Below, one piece after another: positions 61,484 through 64,000 of a stretch of 64,000 nucleotides of DNA (its first letter is position 1; each line of letters begins with the position of its first letter). The notes beneath the pieces are model-generated. The model made no database searches and had not been told where the DNA came from. It saw only the letters and a program-made list of their open reading frames with translations. The translations under genes and the position numbers were made by a program. The stretch is from Toxonevra muliebris (lineage: Eukaryota; Arthropoda; Insecta; Diptera; Pallopteridae): assembly GCA_963691655.1 (NCBI GenBank), contig OY829326.1, forward strand, positions 14,496,878 to 14,560,877, written 5' to 3'.

Positions 61484-63519
61484 CTGTGTGTTGCATGCGT
61501 TTGTTTTGTAAAATGTAAATAAAGTTTGATAAAATGCAAATGTCACAACCGTGTTGCAATTTTTATGTTATACAGTAAAATGATAAGAGCGAAAAAAGTT
61601 CGTTAAATTTGTTGGGGATGAGCGGGTAATTGTTTGCTGTTAGAGGTACTAGTTTGGTTTACTAGTTGATAAAATCAAAGTTCACTATAAAAACTGTCAA
61701 TATAATAGAAATCAGTTTGATTTTAAGTTCAGTCTATCCCAATCGTAGAATTTTTGGTACTTCCCAAAAAAAATAAAAAAATACTGACAAAAAATATAGT
61801 ATTTATTTATTTCGGCAAAAAACCAGACAAGCGTTTTTTTTTTTTTTTTTTTCTGAAACCAAAAGATTAATTAAAGGCGGAAGGGACATTTAGCTGAGAT
61901 ATTGAAAGTAGTACAACCTGCGCACAATTACCTTACATGTTGAAATTTGGTATTCACTTCAATATTATAATTTTTAATAGTTTTTAGGAGACTATGAAAA
62001 TGAAATCTAGAGGTTAATTTTTCAAAGTCATGACTTAAGTTCATGTTAATTTCGTTATTTGAAGTTATATATAAACAGGTTAATGAGCAAATGTAGTCAT
62101 CACAAATACAGGAGGTTGACGTAGTTATATTCGATGTCGATAATTCTACAAGAAATATTTTATTTTAGGTACATAAATGCAATTAAATTAGTTATTTGTC
62201 AAAAATTCATACGTTTGACATCTTTTACTAAAAAAAAAGATTACAAACAGCGTAAATGTTCTGAGCCACAGACTCTTTTGGCAGCATTTAACTTCATGCA
62301 AAATTTTTACGATTTGTTAAACAGTGTGATCGTGTGCAAAATGATAGTGTCAAATCGTTTGTTAGCGCTTGACTTAATTCGACTGTTTGACATTTTATGA
62401 AATAGAAAAATATCAAACAATTACGTCTGATGCAAACAAATTTGATTTGGAAATGGAAACGGTAATCGAAAAGGACAGAAAACAAAAACGGTTAAAAGTG
62501 AAATGTGAGTGGCCCAATACATAAATTAATCAAAACCGTGAAGTAACGGCCACCCTACAGCAATAATCAAATTGCCGAAACCACAGATGAGGAAGAAAGT
62601 CGCACATTTTCTGAAACATATTTTCATAGAAATTGTATCCCTGTTTTTTTTTTTTTCGAATGTTCATTGAATTGAAAATAAATTTTTACATTATTTCTCA
62701 TGCTTTTCAAAGTAAAGGTAAATATGCTTACATAAGTAAATTTTATAGGCGGTGTGGTAAATTAAGCATTTTTAGTAAATGTGTGTGTTTTTTTTTTATA
62801 CTAACATCATGTACTTTTTATTAAATATGTCCACGACCCAAAATGTTTTACTTTCATACAAAACGTGGCTAAAAATAGTAAAAATGGCCGATTCGTGCTG
62901 AAATTTTGCACAGTAACTGTTTTCATCAGTAGAAGCATTTTATAATAATTTGAACAAAATTCCGCCATGTTCGTATCGAAGACTTAAGTGTAAGACTTAA
63001 ACGAAGACAGCGACCCCAATTTGACCAGATTTAACAATACAAATTTATCTCCTGTACTGCCAAGACAGTTAAACGTTATTCAATTCAATGTTAATTTTAC
63101 ATAAATATAAACGAATCCGAAACACATTAAAACCCATGTACACACACCACCAGCCAGCAGGAAACGTGTAGCACCAATAAAATTAAATTTAGCAATTAAT
63201 TAAAAATACAAAATTATTTTATTCATTTTTTATTATAGAAATATAAGGTGTGAATTGCCAGCTTCTCTCGAAACTTTTTGTGCTTGTCTAAATCTCTGGT
63301 TTTTAATATCGTTATAATCGAGCATTCTAGAGCAACTTTTGAAAGTAAATAAATAGTTAAGGTGAGATTTTTTCCCTCGCAAATGCACCTACACTTTGAA
63401 AACACGAGTATTGGTTCAGAAAATATCCACTCAAAACTACAAAATCCTAAAACTTTAAGCTCGACTTATAAAAAATTTTGATTTGGTACAGAAAAACAGG
63501 CACCTCTTTCACGCGTATA
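61484..63519. other. Dynein intron, incomplete, no element identified
   Basis: AT-rich with long A and T tracts (61838-61852, 62643-62655). Repeated TTTGACA words near 62210-62390. No exon or clear transposon. Confidence 0.5.
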
Positions 63520-64000
63520 TAAGGAGTGAAATCAAAAAAATCTTAACATATATAAAATTCAATAATTTTTAAACGGTTGATCTTAGAGTTTTGTTTTTTT
63601 TTGTTTAATTGATAATATTTTACAAATCAAAGAAAAATATAACTTTTATAGTTCTAACCACTATTTATGAACTCGTGGACCTTTTTTGGTAAGCCTTCCA
63701 TTAGAGATTTGATAGTTGTTTCAGACACCTTTTTGGAACAGTTTGCCCTTCTTCTTCTTTTAAAATCTTTGATATTTTGGGACACCTTTTTTGTGCTCTT
63801 TAAGTTTCTTTTCACAAGAGACCAATATCTCTGTACTAGTCTTAGCTCCGGACAATTTTGAGGATTGGCCTCTCTTGGTACAAAAACTATGTTATTACTT
63901 TGGTACCACTCCAGAGCTTTCTTGCCGTAGTGACATGATGCCAAATCGGGGCTAAAAATATGTGGACACATTGTGCTCTTTTATGGAAGGAAGAAGTCTT
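63520..64000 (-). mobile_element. Tc1/mariner-type element, family AAGGAGTGARAT, copy 2 (cut by window end)
   Basis: The end AAGGAGTGAAATCAAAAAAA (from 63521) followed by TCTTAACA is almost identical to the one at 39631. The transposase runs on the minus strand towards this end, so this is the 3' end of the element and the two copies show opposite halves of one family. Confidence 0.8.
63654..63971 (-). pseudogene. Tc1/mariner-type transposase, C-terminal part
   Basis: 105 residues: HIFSPDLASCHYGKKALEWY (second catalytic Asp in PDLASCHY), VFVPREANPQNCPELRLVQR, YWSLVKRNLKST, ending LPKKVHEFINSG and stop. PDLASCHY and NPxNxPELRPxExxW are the DDE blocks of a subgroup with PDLA in place of QDNA. 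The third acidic residue (E/D of PVExxW) is replaced by Gln here, so this copy is probably inactive. A DD41D-type assignment is possible but I cannot verify it. Confidence 0.75.

Overview
This is a dipteran insect nuclear window, most likely from a higher fly (acalyptrate or tephritid-like). The evidence is AT-rich non-coding DNA, spliceosomal introns with GT/AG ends, animal-type genes (axonemal dynein, an Rh ammonium channel, a YLPP-type secreted repeat protein) and a dense load of insect transposons: mariner, maT, Tc1, hAT, TTAA-target elements, jockey/I-type LINEs and tRNA-derived SINEs. The species assignment is inference. All four host genes that I can support lie on the minus strand.

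Layout from right to left, which is the direction of transcription. (1) 61483 to 16155 holds the 3' half of one axonemal dynein heavy chain gene. I rebuilt 24 consecutive exons from splice sites and family motifs. They sum to 5566 nt and keep one open frame: one split codon, then 1854 residues, then a stop. They run from just before AAA4, through the stalk and microtubule-binding domain, AAA5 and AAA6, to the C-terminal end. The protein is closest in character to the single-headed inner-arm DNAH3/7/12 group. The 5' half lies beyond the right edge. (2) 14737 to 13345 holds a two-exon gene for a secreted protein of 429 residues with seven near-identical 52-residue modules. The six internal module boundaries are RRRR sites and the array is preceded by an RHRR site. 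(3) 12877 to 9988 holds a three-exon gene for a 95-residue protein with a signal peptide and one membrane segment. (4) 445 to 286 holds the first coding exon of an Rh-type ammonium channel that continues past the left edge.

The rest is intron and intergenic DNA packed with transposon remains. Several have exact target-site duplications: hAT-type elements at 31471-32304, 40673-41036 and 53778-55162. Three others are flanked by TTAA (26914-27940, 36207-36334, 37079-37455). Two ITm elements have their TA duplication (18429-19722, 21454-22502). Two sites are nested. A maT element sits inside a smaller inverted-repeat element at 18315-20055. A 2.65-kb long-inverted-repeat element at 31008-33657 contains two further elements.

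The dynein would act in cilia or flagella of sensory neurons and sperm. The neighbouring small genes show no sign of a shared pathway. I found no CRISPR array, no rRNA and no convincing functional tRNA gene. The most unusual coding object is the RRRR-punctuated tandem-repeat precursor.
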